In this document: in pieces, positions 30,478 through 40,158 of the stretch
How positions within the stretch are numbered: position 1 is the stretch's first letter
How the letters are laid out: each line of letters opens with the position of its first letter
NCBI GenBank assembly: GCA_947173945.1
Contig: CAMWGV010000001.1
Location: 1-64,000 of the forward strand
Source: an uncultured Lachnospiraceae bacterium
GTDB taxonomy: Bacteria; Bacillota; Clostridia; Lachnospirales; Lachnospiraceae
Direction: 5' to 3'
DNA length: 64,000 nt
Position numbers and translations under genes: made by a program
The notes under the pieces: model-generated
The model's database searches: none
Told to the model about the DNA's origin: nothing
The model's input: only the letters and a program-made list of their open reading frames with translations

Positions 30478-31245
30478 ATGAAAAATTATTTAAAATACTC
30501 CTACGGAAGAAAAAGCAGAGAAAGATATGCGAAAACATTTTTTTTAATGACCATAACAGTGGCAATATTAACAGCTTTATTATATGAAGGACGTCTTTCG
30601 GCAGGAGAAATAATTCCTCACAAGGACGTATATACAGCAGCAAAGGTTACGTCATATGCTGAGCCGATTTATATGCCATGTATGTACGTATATGATGATA
30701 CAATGGATGCCGGTGAAATTGATGTAAAACAGTCACAGGTGGTAGGCAGTCGCGAAATTACGGTTATGGAAGTTTACTACAAGGGCATGACGGTTGAAAA
30801 CAAGGTTATAGACACAGAGCTTGTGAAGGAAGCGGAACCACAGGTAATACACATAGGCACATATGTTCCACCAGAGTATATTGAGCCTGTAACAGATTAT
30901 TTTATTACATCCGAATTTGGACCAAGATGGGGCAGAAATCACAATGGAGTGGATATGGCAGTCTGCATGGGAACAGAGGTCAAAGCAACTGCAAGCGGGG
31001 TTGTCACAAGGTCATCATGGTACAATGGGTATGGTCTTTGTGTTGACATTGACCATGGAAATGGTGTGACAAGCAGATATGCACATTTAAGTAATCCGCT
31101 GGTGGAGGTTGGACAAGAGGTAACACAGGGAGAGTGTATTGCACTTTCAGGCAGCACCGGAAACAGCACGGGACCACATCTGCATTTTGAGTTAATATTT
31201 GACGGGCAGGCAAGAAATCCTGTTGACTATATGGAGAAGGAATAA
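30478..31245 (+). CDS. M23 family metallopeptidase with intact active site
   Basis: HNGVDMAV, YAHL, HLHFEL; N-terminal TM; ATG 30478 with AAGGAG RBS. Confidence 0.88.
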   Translation: MKNYLKYSYGRKSRERYAKTFFLMTITVAILTALLYEGRLSAGEIIPHKDVYTAAKVTSYAEPIYMPCMYVYDDTMDAGEIDVKQSQVVGSREITVMEVYYKGMTVENKVIDTELVKEAEPQVIHIGTYVPPEYIEPVTDYFITSEFGPRWGRNHNGVDMAVCMGTEVKATASGVVTRSSWYNGYGLCVDIDHGNGVTSRYAHLSNPLVEVGQEVTQGECIALSGSTGNSTGPHLHFELIFDGQARNPVDYMEKE

Positions 31246-31278
31246 AGAAGATAAGAGGCGTCGTGTATCAAGAAAAGA

Positions 31279-31634
31279 TTACATGGTATGCCCCTGCCTG
31301 ACACAGTCACCATGCTGCTATATACACATAAAACACGCTTTCGCTCGTCTCCGACGTAACGGTACTAAGAATTGTCTGTACGGATGCACCCTATACAGTA
31401 ACGAAAAACCGTTTGAAGACGTCGGTACTTAAATTGCCGGCTTGGGAATTCTATTATTGTGCTATCTTAAACCGGCAATTTCTAGTACCGTTACGTCGGA
31501 GACGAGCGGAAGCGTGTTTTTTCGTTACTGTATAGGGTGCATCCGTACAGGCAATCCAAGTACCGACGTCTTCAAACGGTTTTATGTGTATATAGCAGCA
31601 TGGTGACTGTGTCAGGCAGGGGCATACCGTGTAA
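31279..31634. repeat. ~356-bp mosaic inverted-repeat element (55-bp terminal arms, four further internal complementary pairs)
   Basis: Pairs: 31279-31333/31580-31634; 31334-31367/31483-31516; 31369-31408/31518-31557; 31409-31430/31558-31579; 31431-31440/31472-31481. Confidence 0.92.
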
Positions 31635-31669
31635 TCTTTTTTTGTGTAATGCCCCTTTCATTCCATTCA

Positions 31670-31697
31670 TAAAGTTTTCTTCCCAAAAAACCGATAA
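31670..31697 (+). promoter_or_regulatory. Sigma-28/SigD-like flagellar promoter TAAAGTTT-N12-ACCGATAA
   Basis: Near-consensus -35 and -10 read directly upstream of ATG 31747. Confidence 0.7.
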
Positions 31698-31746
31698 AAA
31701 GTAAAGAAGCTGAAAATAAAATACATTACAGAAGTAGGGTGTTAAT

Positions 31747-34700
31747 ATGGGAAATGTAATCGACAACAATATAATCAAAGCGAATTCCGCATATGCCAAG
31801 AGCAATGAAATTCCAACCAAAAACTATAGCAGAGATATAGCAGAGCCATCGGTAAAGCCGGAGGAAAGTCTGTCTTATATATTTGATGGGGAAAAGGCAG
31901 AGGATCGCAGAAAGCTATCAACGGAAAATCATTTTGAGGATTATTTAAATGCACAGAGGGAAAAGGCAGAGCAGGACGGAATTGACAGTGAATCAAAGGA
32001 AAAACAGGACAAAGAGGCTGCAAAGGAGATAAGGAACAGCCTTTCACGAGAGGAAATAAAAAAGCTGGAAATGATGGGCATTGATTTGCAGGGGGCTACA
32101 CTTTCCGACTTAATGGGAATTGTAAACACAATGAGGTCAAATGCCCATAGAGATGAAATGTCAGAGATGTTTGCTGAAATTAAGGCAGCAGGTGGAGATG
32201 TGGAGAACTTAAATATTGTTGGCGGTAGTGTGAAGGTTGCAGGTACAAATGCTGAGCTTGACAATGTATCTGTATCTGATGTTATAGCCGAATCCGAAGC
32301 AGCAGACAATACAGAAACAAATGTGAGAGCAACAGAGAGCAAGACATCTGATGCAATGCCAGTTCACGAAACAACAGATAATATGTCTTCTGGTGAGAAA
32401 TTTGATATAAGCAACGATGAATTGGTTTACATAATAAAAAATAATCTTAAGGTTACGAAGGAAAATATTTACAAGGCGCACTATAGTGGAAGCAGGCATG
32501 AGGAAGGTATTGCGGCACAGCAGCTCGTTGACTCAATGAAAGGTCAGATTGACCGTGTACTTGAGCAGGCAGGATATGAAAATGATCCTAGGAAATATGA
32601 GTGTGCCAGATTTATGATGGATAACGGTTTACTTCTTAATACTGACACTGTAAAAAACTACATGGAATATCAGAACTATATTGGCACAGACATCCGCATG
32701 GCAGAGCTTCCGATGACTGATGATGAGGTGGTTTCCCAGGCTGGTGAACAGTTATACGAAAAAGTAGAGAATATTCGTTTTGACGTTGTTTATGACATGG
32801 CAAAGAACGATAAAGAAGTAACAATAGCCACAGCATATAATGAAAGTGTTTCAAGGAATGACAAAAATACAATTCTTGACGATACTGACAAAGAAATAAT
32901 AAGAAAATACATGTCTGATGGAGACCTTCCTACTGATTCTGAGCTTACAGAGGAACAACTCAGGGCTGTAACGGCAATTAGGCAGATGCAGGAAATAAGA
33001 TTATCCATGACATTAAGTGCAGCAGGAAGACTTGCGAAAATGGATATAAATATTGATACGAGAGAGCTTTCAAAGGTTGTAGATACTCTTAAAGCAGTGG
33101 AAAACAAAATGATAGAGCAGAAGCTTTATGCAGCAGGGGTAGAGGTGACAGATGCAAATATAGATATTTACAAGTCGCTGGAGCAGGATGTTGTATCGCT
33201 TGGAAATGCTCACGCAAAGGTACTTGGCTCACCACTTATGGACGGAGAGTATACGGTGCATGGACTCCTTATGGCAGATGATACTGAGGCAGATGCATCA
33301 GGCTTTGAAAAGGTAAGAAGAAATTATGAGGCGCTTATGACAGCGCCAAGAAGCGATATGGGAGACAGCATTACTAAGGCATTTGCAAATGTTGATGACA
33401 TTCTTGCTGACCTTGGATATGATATTACGCCGGAAGCACAAAGAGCAGTACGTATACTGGGATATAATTCCCTTGAGATAACGCCTGATAACATAAATCA
33501 GATTATAAATTATGACAGACAGGTCAATGAGCTTGTGGAAACATTTTATCCTGAGGCGGTGCTTGGCATGATAAAGGATGGTATCAACCCTCTGGATGTT
33601 TCAATAGAGGAGCTTGTGGATACTGTACGAGCACACAATTACAACGAGGGTGTTACGGAGACAGACAACTTTGCAACATATCTGAGAGACGTTGAAAAGC
33701 AGGGAAATATAAGTAAAGAAGAACGTGAAAGCTACATAGGTATATACAGGGTTATGAATAAGCTTGCAAAGTCAAAGGACAGGGAGGCAGGCTGGATTTT
33801 TGCAAATGGCAGCAGGCTTACAATACGAAATCTTGTTTCCGCCATGAGGAGCAGAAGGGCAGCCGGTATTGATGTGGGCGTTGATGATAATGTTGGATTT
33901 CTCGAATCCGGAAGCATTACAAACGGCATAACAGAACAGATTGAGAGTGCGTTTGCAACAGACAGTGAAGCTGTAGCGGAATTTGCGGATTTGCCGCAGT
34001 ATGTGGAAGATTTCATAATAGAAAACAATATTTCCTACACTATGACCAACGCATTTGCGGTGAATGCCATGATGAGTGCCGACAACGGAATATATGATAT
34101 GGTTTCACAGGTTATGGCAAAGCTTAGATTTGACACTAACACGAAAGAAAATGCAATTGATGAGGAAACAGAAAACATTTACAGGTCACTATCCGGTGAT
34201 GATGTAGAAATAGATTTCTCTATGAATGGCATACTTGAGGCTTTGCAAAATGGCGGGGACATATCATATAAATATGCCGACATGAGGGATGAGATTACAA
34301 AAATGATGTACAATGCAGGTGCATCAGGAATTATAAGCTCCAAAGACATTTCAGCAATAAAAACTGTAAATGCAGCGCTGAATATAGTAGGAGCCATGGC
34401 TAAGGAAAGCAATTACCAGATACCGGTGGACACAAGGCAGGGAACAAAGATAATGAACCTGAAAATAAAGTCTGATGGTGAAAGCAGGGGTACGATAGAA
34501 ATATCAATTAAGGGTGAAGCAATGGGAGAAATAAGTGCTAAAATCACTATGTCCAATGATGGAAGCCTGATGGGATATGTAGAAAGTACGACCAGCGATG
34601 GAAATTACGGGCTTATGGAAGCATCAGAGGAGTTTAAGACATATATGTCAAACGAAGGTTTTGACAGTGAAAATATACAAATGGGTACAAGGGCTAAATC

Positions 34701-34791
34701 CGTATCAAATAAAGAATACACAGGAGATGGTACAAGAATATATAAGGCATCTGTGGCTCTTGTAAAAGCAGTTGGTAATATTCTGAGGTAA
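31747..34791 (+). CDS. Large protein, DUF6240-like, candidate flagellar hook-length-control (FliK)-related protein
   Basis: 1014 aa, upstream of flagellin; C-terminus LKIKSDGESRGTIEISIKGEAMGEISAKITMSNDGSLMGYVES resembles FliK C-domain pattern. Confidence 0.55.
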   Translation: MGNVIDNNIIKANSAYAKSNEIPTKNYSRDIAEPSVKPEESLSYIFDGEKAEDRRKLSTENHFEDYLNAQREKAEQDGIDSESKEKQDKEAAKEIRNSLSREEIKKLEMMGIDLQGATLSDLMGIVNTMRSNAHRDEMSEMFAEIKAAGGDVENLNIVGGSVKVAGTNAELDNVSVSDVIAESEAADNTETNVRATESKTSDAMPVHETTDNMSSGEKFDISNDELVYIIKNNLKVTKENIYKAHYSGSRHEEGIAAQQLVDSMKGQIDRVLEQAGYENDPRKYECARFMMDNGLLLNTDTVKNYMEYQNYIGTDIRMAELPMTDDEVVSQAGEQLYEKVENIRFDVVYDMAKNDKEVTIATAYNESVSRNDKNTILDDTDKEIIRKYMSDGDLPTDSELTEEQLRAVTAIRQMQEIRLSMTLSAAGRLAKMDINIDTRELSKVVDTLKAVENKMIEQKLYAAGVEVTDANIDIYKSLEQDVVSLGNAHAKVLGSPLMDGEYTVHGLLMADDTEADASGFEKVRRNYEALMTAPRSDMGDSITKAFANVDDILADLGYDITPEAQRAVRILGYNSLEITPDNINQIINYDRQVNELVETFYPEAVLGMIKDGINPLDVSIEELVDTVRAHNYNEGVTETDNFATYLRDVEKQGNISKEERESYIGIYRVMNKLAKSKDREAGWIFANGSRLTIRNLVSAMRSRRAAGIDVGVDDNVGFLESGSITNGITEQIESAFATDSEAVAEFADLPQYVEDFIIENNISYTMTNAFAVNAMMSADNGIYDMVSQVMAKLRFDTNTKENAIDEETENIYRSLSGDDVEIDFSMNGILEALQNGGDISYKYADMRDEITKMMYNAGASGIISSKDISAIKTVNAALNIVGAMAKESNYQIPVDTRQGTKIMNLKIKSDGESRGTIEISIKGEAMGEISAKITMSNDGSLMGYVESTTSDGNYGLMEASEEFKTYMSNEGFDSENIQMGTRAKSVSNKEYTGDGTRIYKASVALVKAVGNILR

Positions 34792-34814
34792 CACTTCATT
34801 AAGAAGAGAAAATT

Positions 34815-34822
34815 GCCGATAA
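34815..34822 (+). promoter_or_regulatory. Sigma-28 -10 element (GCCGATAA) upstream of flagellin
   Basis: Exact -10 consensus; -35 region poor (TTAAGAAG). Confidence 0.55.
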
Positions 34823-34892
34823 ATACAAAGTAAACATAAAAGTAATTAGTTTTTAAATAAATGATGATTACATATTTGGGAGGTACATAAAT

Positions 34893-36320
34893 ATGAGAAT
34901 AAACCACAACTCACTTGCACTGAATGCCAGCGACCATTTCGCAAAGATAAATGCTAATCTTGCAAAGTCTATGGAAAGACTTTCTTCTGGATACAAGATA
35001 ACAAGCCCGGCAGACGATGCTGCAGGTCTTGCAATATCAACCAGAATGGATGCACAGATACGAGGTTTGAAAAGAGCTTCATTAAACTCGAATGATGGTA
35101 TATCAGTTATCCAGTCTGCTGAGGGTGGACTTAATGAAATCCACAGCATATTGGCAAGAATGAGGGAGCTTGCTGTTCAGGCAGCACATGATGTAAATTC
35201 CGAGGAAGACAGAGATTCCATTCAGGAAGAGATTGATTCTCTTGTTGAGGAGCTGAATCAGATTACAGATACGACAGCATTTAACGGACAGAAGCTTTTA
35301 AATGGAGACATGACAAGACGTACACTTTCAAGTGAGTACAGTCTTCAGGCAACATACATTTCTGAGGAGGTAAGTGTAGGAAACTACCAGCTTGAAGTGA
35401 CAACAATGGCTACGCAGGCTGTTTATACAACTGGAATTACAAACTCAGCAGCTGTAGTGACAGAGGAACAGGCAGGAGCAATTACGATAAATGGATTTTC
35501 GGTAGCCATAAATGAGGGCATGACTATGACAGATGTATATAGTGCGCTTCAGTCACATTTACACAAAATTGGAATAGATGTAATGGCATCCAATGACGGT
35601 GGCGCTACGGAGGCTGATTTTGCATCAGGTGCATCAGTAATATTCAAAACTCAGGAGTATGGTTCAAGTCAGGAGATAAATATACAGGTATCCAATGATG
35701 AGCTTGCTGCACTTTTGGGTGTAACAGATGGGGATATGGTAGCAGGAACTGACTGTGAAGCATCACTTACAGTGTCCGATGATGGATTTTCTTCAACTGC
35801 TACATTTACAACAGACGGAAATGAGATAACCGTAACTGACAGAAATGGTTTTAAGATGATAATAGAGGCTGACCCTGAGACAGCCGGTACCGGCACATTG
35901 ACTACTAATATAGAAGTATTTTCGGCAGGAGTGATGGTTATACAGACGGGAGCCAATTCAGGAGAACAGCTTTCTCTTGATATACCGGCACTTGATGCAA
36001 AGGGGCTCCGTGTTGACAATTTGATTATGTATACACATGCACATGCATCCAAAGCGATTGAAGCAATCGATGAGGCTGTTAAAATGGTTTCAAGCATTCG
36101 GTCAAAGCTTGGTGCATATGAAAACAGAATGGATGGTATTTATGACAGCCTTGAGATTCAGAGTGAGAGCCTTACAGAAGCTTATTCCAGAATTATGGAT
36201 ACAAATATGGCTGAGGAAATGTCAAACTATACACAGCTTGATGTGCTTTCACAGGCAGCTATATCAATGATGCAGAAGTCAAATGAGCGTCCGGAGAGTG
36301 TATTGCAGCTTTTACAGTAA
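34893..36320 (+). CDS. Flagellin
   Basis: MRINHNSLALNASDHFAKINANLAKSMERLSSGYKITSPADDAAGLAIS; conserved C-terminal D0 domain. Confidence 0.95.
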   Translation: MRINHNSLALNASDHFAKINANLAKSMERLSSGYKITSPADDAAGLAISTRMDAQIRGLKRASLNSNDGISVIQSAEGGLNEIHSILARMRELAVQAAHDVNSEEDRDSIQEEIDSLVEELNQITDTTAFNGQKLLNGDMTRRTLSSEYSLQATYISEEVSVGNYQLEVTTMATQAVYTTGITNSAAVVTEEQAGAITINGFSVAINEGMTMTDVYSALQSHLHKIGIDVMASNDGGATEADFASGASVIFKTQEYGSSQEINIQVSNDELAALLGVTDGDMVAGTDCEASLTVSDDGFSSTATFTTDGNEITVTDRNGFKMIIEADPETAGTGTLTTNIEVFSAGVMVIQTGANSGEQLSLDIPALDAKGLRVDNLIMYTHAHASKAIEAIDEAVKMVSSIRSKLGAYENRMDGIYDSLEIQSESLTEAYSRIMDTNMAEEMSNYTQLDVLSQAAISMMQKSNERPESVLQLLQ

Positions 36321-36340
36321 GCTAGCATGGAGGTAGCAGT

Positions 36341-36820
36341 GTGACAAAGGAACAGATAAGAGATTTCACATTGAGGGTAAGTCAGGCAAATCACAGTGGA
36401 TTAGTTGTGTTGCTGTTTGAGATTGAGGAGGCATATTTAAAGGATGCACAGGTAGCATATTCCGATGGGGATATTGAGCAGTATATGAGATATATGGAGC
36501 TTGCCAAAAGAGCACATAATGAGATTATGTCCGCCGTAAATCCAAGGGATAAATCCGGTGCTAAAATGCTTTCGGTACTTAGATATATATACAGCAGGCT
36601 GATAGACTCCACGGTGAAAAGGAAACCTCAGGAGCTTGACCGTTGTATGGGTATGATGGAACGTTTCAAGGTATGCTTTGAAAAGCTTCAGGAGATTGAT
36701 GATCCTGAACCGGTTATGCAAAACACACATCAGGTATATGCGGGACTGACATATGGAAAGGGTACGCTGAATGAAAGTGTGGATATGTCAGGCTACAGCA
36801 GCAGGGGATTTAGAGTATGA
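36341..36820 (+). CDS. FliS-like flagellar export chaperone
   Basis: Helical 159-aa protein immediately downstream of flagellin; GTG start. Confidence 0.7.
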   Translation: MTKEQIRDFTLRVSQANHSGLVVLLFEIEEAYLKDAQVAYSDGDIEQYMRYMELAKRAHNEIMSAVNPRDKSGAKMLSVLRYIYSRLIDSTVKRKPQELDRCMGMMERFKVCFEKLQEIDDPEPVMQNTHQVYAGLTYGKGTLNESVDMSGYSSRGFRV

Positions 36821-36836
36821 CCGAAGGAGGAACGAT

Positions 36837-37253
36837 ATGAAAAAGGATGATTGTATATTTTGTAAGATAGCAGCAGGTGAAATTCCGTCAACGACAATTT
36901 ATGAGACGGGAGAGTTCAAGGTGATTTTTGATATAGCACCTGCAAGTAAGGGACATGCACTTATTATACCGAAGGAGCACTACGATAATGTATTTTCCAT
37001 AGACGCAGAAGTAGCATCAAAGCTTTTTCCCTTGGCAACAAGTGTTGCGAAGGCACTTAAGGCCGAGACAAACTGTGACGGAATGAATTTGCTTCAAAAT
37101 AACGGAGCGGTAGCAGGACAGACGGTTAATCATTTTCATTTGCATCTTATACCAAGGTATGAGGGAGATGGAGTAAAGCTTGCTTGTGAGCCGGGTGACG
37201 CTGATAAGGAATACCTTGCTGAGTTAGCAGAAAAAGTAAAAAAGAGAATATAA
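36837..37253 (+). CDS. HIT family hydrolase
   Basis: CIFCKIAAGEIPS, HFHLHLIPRY; ATG 36837. Confidence 0.93.
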   Translation: MKKDDCIFCKIAAGEIPSTTIYETGEFKVIFDIAPASKGHALIIPKEHYDNVFSIDAEVASKLFPLATSVAKALKAETNCDGMNLLQNNGAVAGQTVNHFHLHLIPRYEGDGVKLACEPGDADKEYLAELAEKVKKRI

Positions 37254-37301
37254 TTGTCTTAACGGAATAAGAACAAATATTGAGAAAAAATGTAAGACAG
37301 T

Positions 37302-38042
37302 TCAGTTGGACAATTGCATGTAAATAAAGTAAAGAAGGGTCAGGTGTAATGGGTAGTATATATAAAATACATACTTCATGGACGGACCCTTTTTTCCGTT
37401 GTACAGTAAAATAGGAATAAGGGCAAAGAGCGAATATAGCTGGGTCGGAGGCTGAAGCAGCAGACAATCCAGAGTCATGGTGGCAAATATTTTAACAGGC
37501 TGTTCCCTGAATACATAAAATATAAGTATTAAAAGTATGCCGTATATGCTATAATCAGTGCTAGCCACAATGGACAGGGTTGACAGTATACTTATTATAA
37601 TGAAGCAAATTGGATATGGCATGGCATGATTTGTTATTGTATTATCAATCAAAGCAACGCATATAAGACCTATTGCAAGTGTAAATAGGGTATTCAAATC
37701 CGAAAAGTAAAAGGGTTCTTTCATAATAGCCAATGAAAAAGGAATTTGGGATATAAATGCAAATATTGTTAATCGCAATACATACTTTTTTACACTTCTT
37801 GTGAAAAAAAAGCCTTCAACAATAAGATAGCAATATATAGGAAATGCAAGCCTTCCAAGACAACGCATAGTATTGTAAGCATTTTGGGAAATCAGGCTGC
37901 TGTAATATAAACGTCCAGAGACTGGTTTTGTACCGATGACGACAGCTGCATGGTCAACTGTCATAAATATAATTGCCATAAGCTTAAGTGTAAAGGTATT
38001 AATAAATTTATAGCTTTTTTTAACTGTGTCTTCGTTGCCCAT
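37302..38042 (-). CDS. TraX family integral membrane protein
   Basis: LKLMAIIFMTVDHAAVVI...MRCLGRLAFPIYCYLIVEGFFFTRSVKKYVLRL. Confidence 0.8.
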   Translation of the reverse strand: MGNEDTVKKSYKFINTFTLKLMAIIFMTVDHAAVVIGTKPVSGRLYYSSLISQNAYNTMRCLGRLAFPIYCYLIVEGFFFTRSVKKYVLRLTIFAFISQIPFSLAIMKEPFYFSDLNTLFTLAIGLICVALIDNTITNHAMPYPICFIIISILSTLSIVASTDYSIYGILLILIFYVFREQPVKIFATMTLDCLLLQPPTQLYSLFALIPILLYNGKKGPSMKYVFYIYYPLHLTLLYFIYMQLSN

Positions 38043-38212
38043 TGCAGTTGCTCCCGATAAAAAATGTATTAAACTTTTGTTATTATGATATAAAGGGATT
38101 TATATGTCAACGATTTTTGTTTGATGAAAAAGGTTGAATTTTAAGAATATTTGTAGATTTTGCACTAAAAAATACGGATTTCATCCAAAATATAACAAAA
38201 TGCAAATAAGGC

Positions 38213-38241
38213 TTGAAACCGACGTTTTTCTGTGCTAAAAT
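38213..38241 (+). promoter_or_regulatory. Promoter (TTGAAA-17-TAAAAT) for the exopolysaccharide operon
   Basis: Motifs ~39 nt upstream of ATG 38280. Confidence 0.55.
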
Positions 38242-38279
38242 GTCAACCGATAAAATGTTTGCAGGATGGATGTGCGGTT

Positions 38280-38975
38280 ATGGATGTTATAGATTTTCAT
38301 TCTCATGTGCTGCCGGGAATTGATGATGGCAGCAGGAATTTAGACACCACAGCAGGAATGCTTGGTATGTGCTATGACAATGGAGTGAAAATGATGATTG
38401 CCACGCCGCATTTTTACGCAGAGCACGACAGAATAGAAGTTTTTTTGGAACGAAGGCAGAAAGCATATGAGCAGGTTATGAGCCTGCAGCTTGAAAGGAG
38501 TCCAAAGCTTCGATTAGGTGCAGAGGTTGCATACTTTAAAGGCATCAGTAAAGCAGAAAAAATACCGCTTCTTACTATACAAGATACGGATATTATGTTA
38601 TTGGAGATGCCTTTTTATACTTGGGACAAGAGTGTGATTACTGAGGTTAAGGAGCTTATTGAAAAGAGACATTTGAGACTCATTATTGCACATCTTGAAA
38701 GATACATAAAGCTTTCGGGAAATAAGTCGGCTGTAGCAGATTTATTGGAGCTTCCGGTTATTATTCAGATAAATGCAGGAAGTCTTCTGGATTGGAAGCA
38801 GCGTGGGGCGTTGCTTAAGCTGTTTAAGACTGGTAAGGCACAGCTTCTTGGAAGTGATTGCCATGGAATGAATCATAGGCCTCCAAATTTATGGCTGGGC
38901 AGGGAAGTAATAAAGAAAAAACTTGGCGATGATGTATTGAAGAAAATAGATGAGGTTGGAAACGGGCTTTTTTAA
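38280..38975 (+). CDS. cpsB: CpsB/YwqE-type PHP tyrosine-protein phosphatase
   Basis: DFHSHVLPGIDDGS, ATPHFYAEH, LGSDCHGMNHR; ATG 38280. Confidence 0.9.
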   Translation: MDVIDFHSHVLPGIDDGSRNLDTTAGMLGMCYDNGVKMMIATPHFYAEHDRIEVFLERRQKAYEQVMSLQLERSPKLRLGAEVAYFKGISKAEKIPLLTIQDTDIMLLEMPFYTWDKSVITEVKELIEKRHLRLIIAHLERYIKLSGNKSAVADLLELPVIIQINAGSLLDWKQRGALLKLFKTGKAQLLGSDCHGMNHRPPNLWLGREVIKKKLGDDVLKKIDEVGNGLF

Positions 38976-38997
38976 AAGTCGGTTATCAGGAGGAAAT

Positions 38998-39120
38998 ATG
39001 TCAAAGAAAATATCGATAGCAATCAGTGTTGTTTTGTTTATTATATTGGTAGTATTGGTAGTTTGTGAAAGAAGCTGGCCGGAGGCTGGGTCTGCTTTCA
39101 TAAATGGGTTATTTGGATAA
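38998..39120 (+). CDS. Small membrane protein (40 aa) in the EPS operon, absent from the ORF track
   Basis: AGGAGG RBS + ATG 38998; MSKKISIAISVVLFIILVVLVVCERSWPEAGSAFINGLFG. Confidence 0.55.
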   Translation: MSKKISIAISVVLFIILVVLVVCERSWPEAGSAFINGLFG

Positions 39121-39132
39121 GAGTGATGTGAC

Positions 39133-40137
39133 ATGCGGTATAGCAGAGAAGAAAAAATTCATATGATAAAAAAGCTATCGATAGCGTGTGCAGTTTTATT
39201 GGCTGTTTGTATTACATGTGGGATAGTTATTTATGCTATTGACAAAAAAAATGCTGGCAGTGTACAGAAACAGGAAATACCGGAAGATGTAATAGAGATT
39301 GACGGAAAGAAGTATGTTCCTAAGAAAAATATCGAGACTTACCTTTTTATCGGTGTTGATAATTATGATAAGGTCAAAAAAGCAGAGGACTATGGAGAAA
39401 GCGGACAGTGTGATGTTATTATGCTTATGGTAAGGGATATCAGTACAGGAACCTTCAAAACACTGAGCATAAACAGAAACACGCTTATGGATGTAAAGAC
39501 GATAGATTTGAATGGCGAATATTTGGGAATATCTCCAGACATTCAGCTTGCATTTGCCCATGCCAGCGGAGACGGAATGGAGCTTAGCTGTGAAAATGTA
39601 GTGGATGCTGTTTCAGGATTTCTCTGGGGACAAAAAATAGATGGATATGCTGCCGTGAATATGGGTGGTGTAGCTGTAGTGAACAACATGGTTGGCGGAG
39701 TTACCGTCACGGTTGAGGATGATTTCTCAAATGTAGATGCTACACTTGTTCAGGGAGAAACCATTACCTTGAATGACCAGCAGGCACTTACATTCATACG
39801 TGGAAGAATGGGTGTTGGGGAAGGAAAAAATACGGACCGAATGAGAAGACAGTCCGTGTATATGGCAGATTTGAAGGTAAAGCTCAGGGAAAAATGTAAT
39901 CAAAGTAGTAAATTTCCGCTTGATTTATATGACAATATGGAAGAATATATGGTTACAGACATTTCAAAACAGAAGTTCAGTAAGATTGCACTTCTCATAG
40001 CAAAGGACAAGGACGAGGGAGAGCTTTCCATAGAGGGAACAACCGGAGAAGATGAACTGGGATTTGCGACCTTTGAGGCGGACGAGGACAGCTTACAGGA
40101 TGTTATACTGGAGTTGTTTTATAAGGAATACAAATAG
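39133..40137 (+). CDS. LytR-CpsA-Psr (LCP) family protein
   Basis: TM + FIGVDNYD, DVIMLM, NRNTLMDV, FIRGRMGVGEGKNTDRMRRQ. Confidence 0.88.
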   Translation: MRYSREEKIHMIKKLSIACAVLLAVCITCGIVIYAIDKKNAGSVQKQEIPEDVIEIDGKKYVPKKNIETYLFIGVDNYDKVKKAEDYGESGQCDVIMLMVRDISTGTFKTLSINRNTLMDVKTIDLNGEYLGISPDIQLAFAHASGDGMELSCENVVDAVSGFLWGQKIDGYAAVNMGGVAVVNNMVGGVTVTVEDDFSNVDATLVQGETITLNDQQALTFIRGRMGVGEGKNTDRMRRQSVYMADLKVKLREKCNQSSKFPLDLYDNMEEYMVTDISKQKFSKIALLIAKDKDEGELSIEGTTGEDELGFATFEADEDSLQDVILELFYKEYK

Positions 40138-40158
40138 ATAGGTTTTGGAGGATAAATA

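Noticed and set aside
31335-31579. Invertible phase-variation promoter flanked by the 55-bp inverted repeats
   Set aside because: No clear promoter inside the segment, the interior is itself built of complementary pieces, and no recombinase gene is nearby; the sigma-28-like promoter lies outside the arms. Kept only as something long reads could test.
37302-38042. TraX as evidence of a conjugative element
   Set aside because: TraX-family membrane proteins are common chromosomal genes in Firmicutes; no other conjugation genes are present.
38100-38280. c-di-GMP riboswitch in the EPS operon leader
   Set aside because: The predicted promoter (38213-38241) leaves only a ~30-nt leader and the upstream sequence does not match the GEMM consensus.
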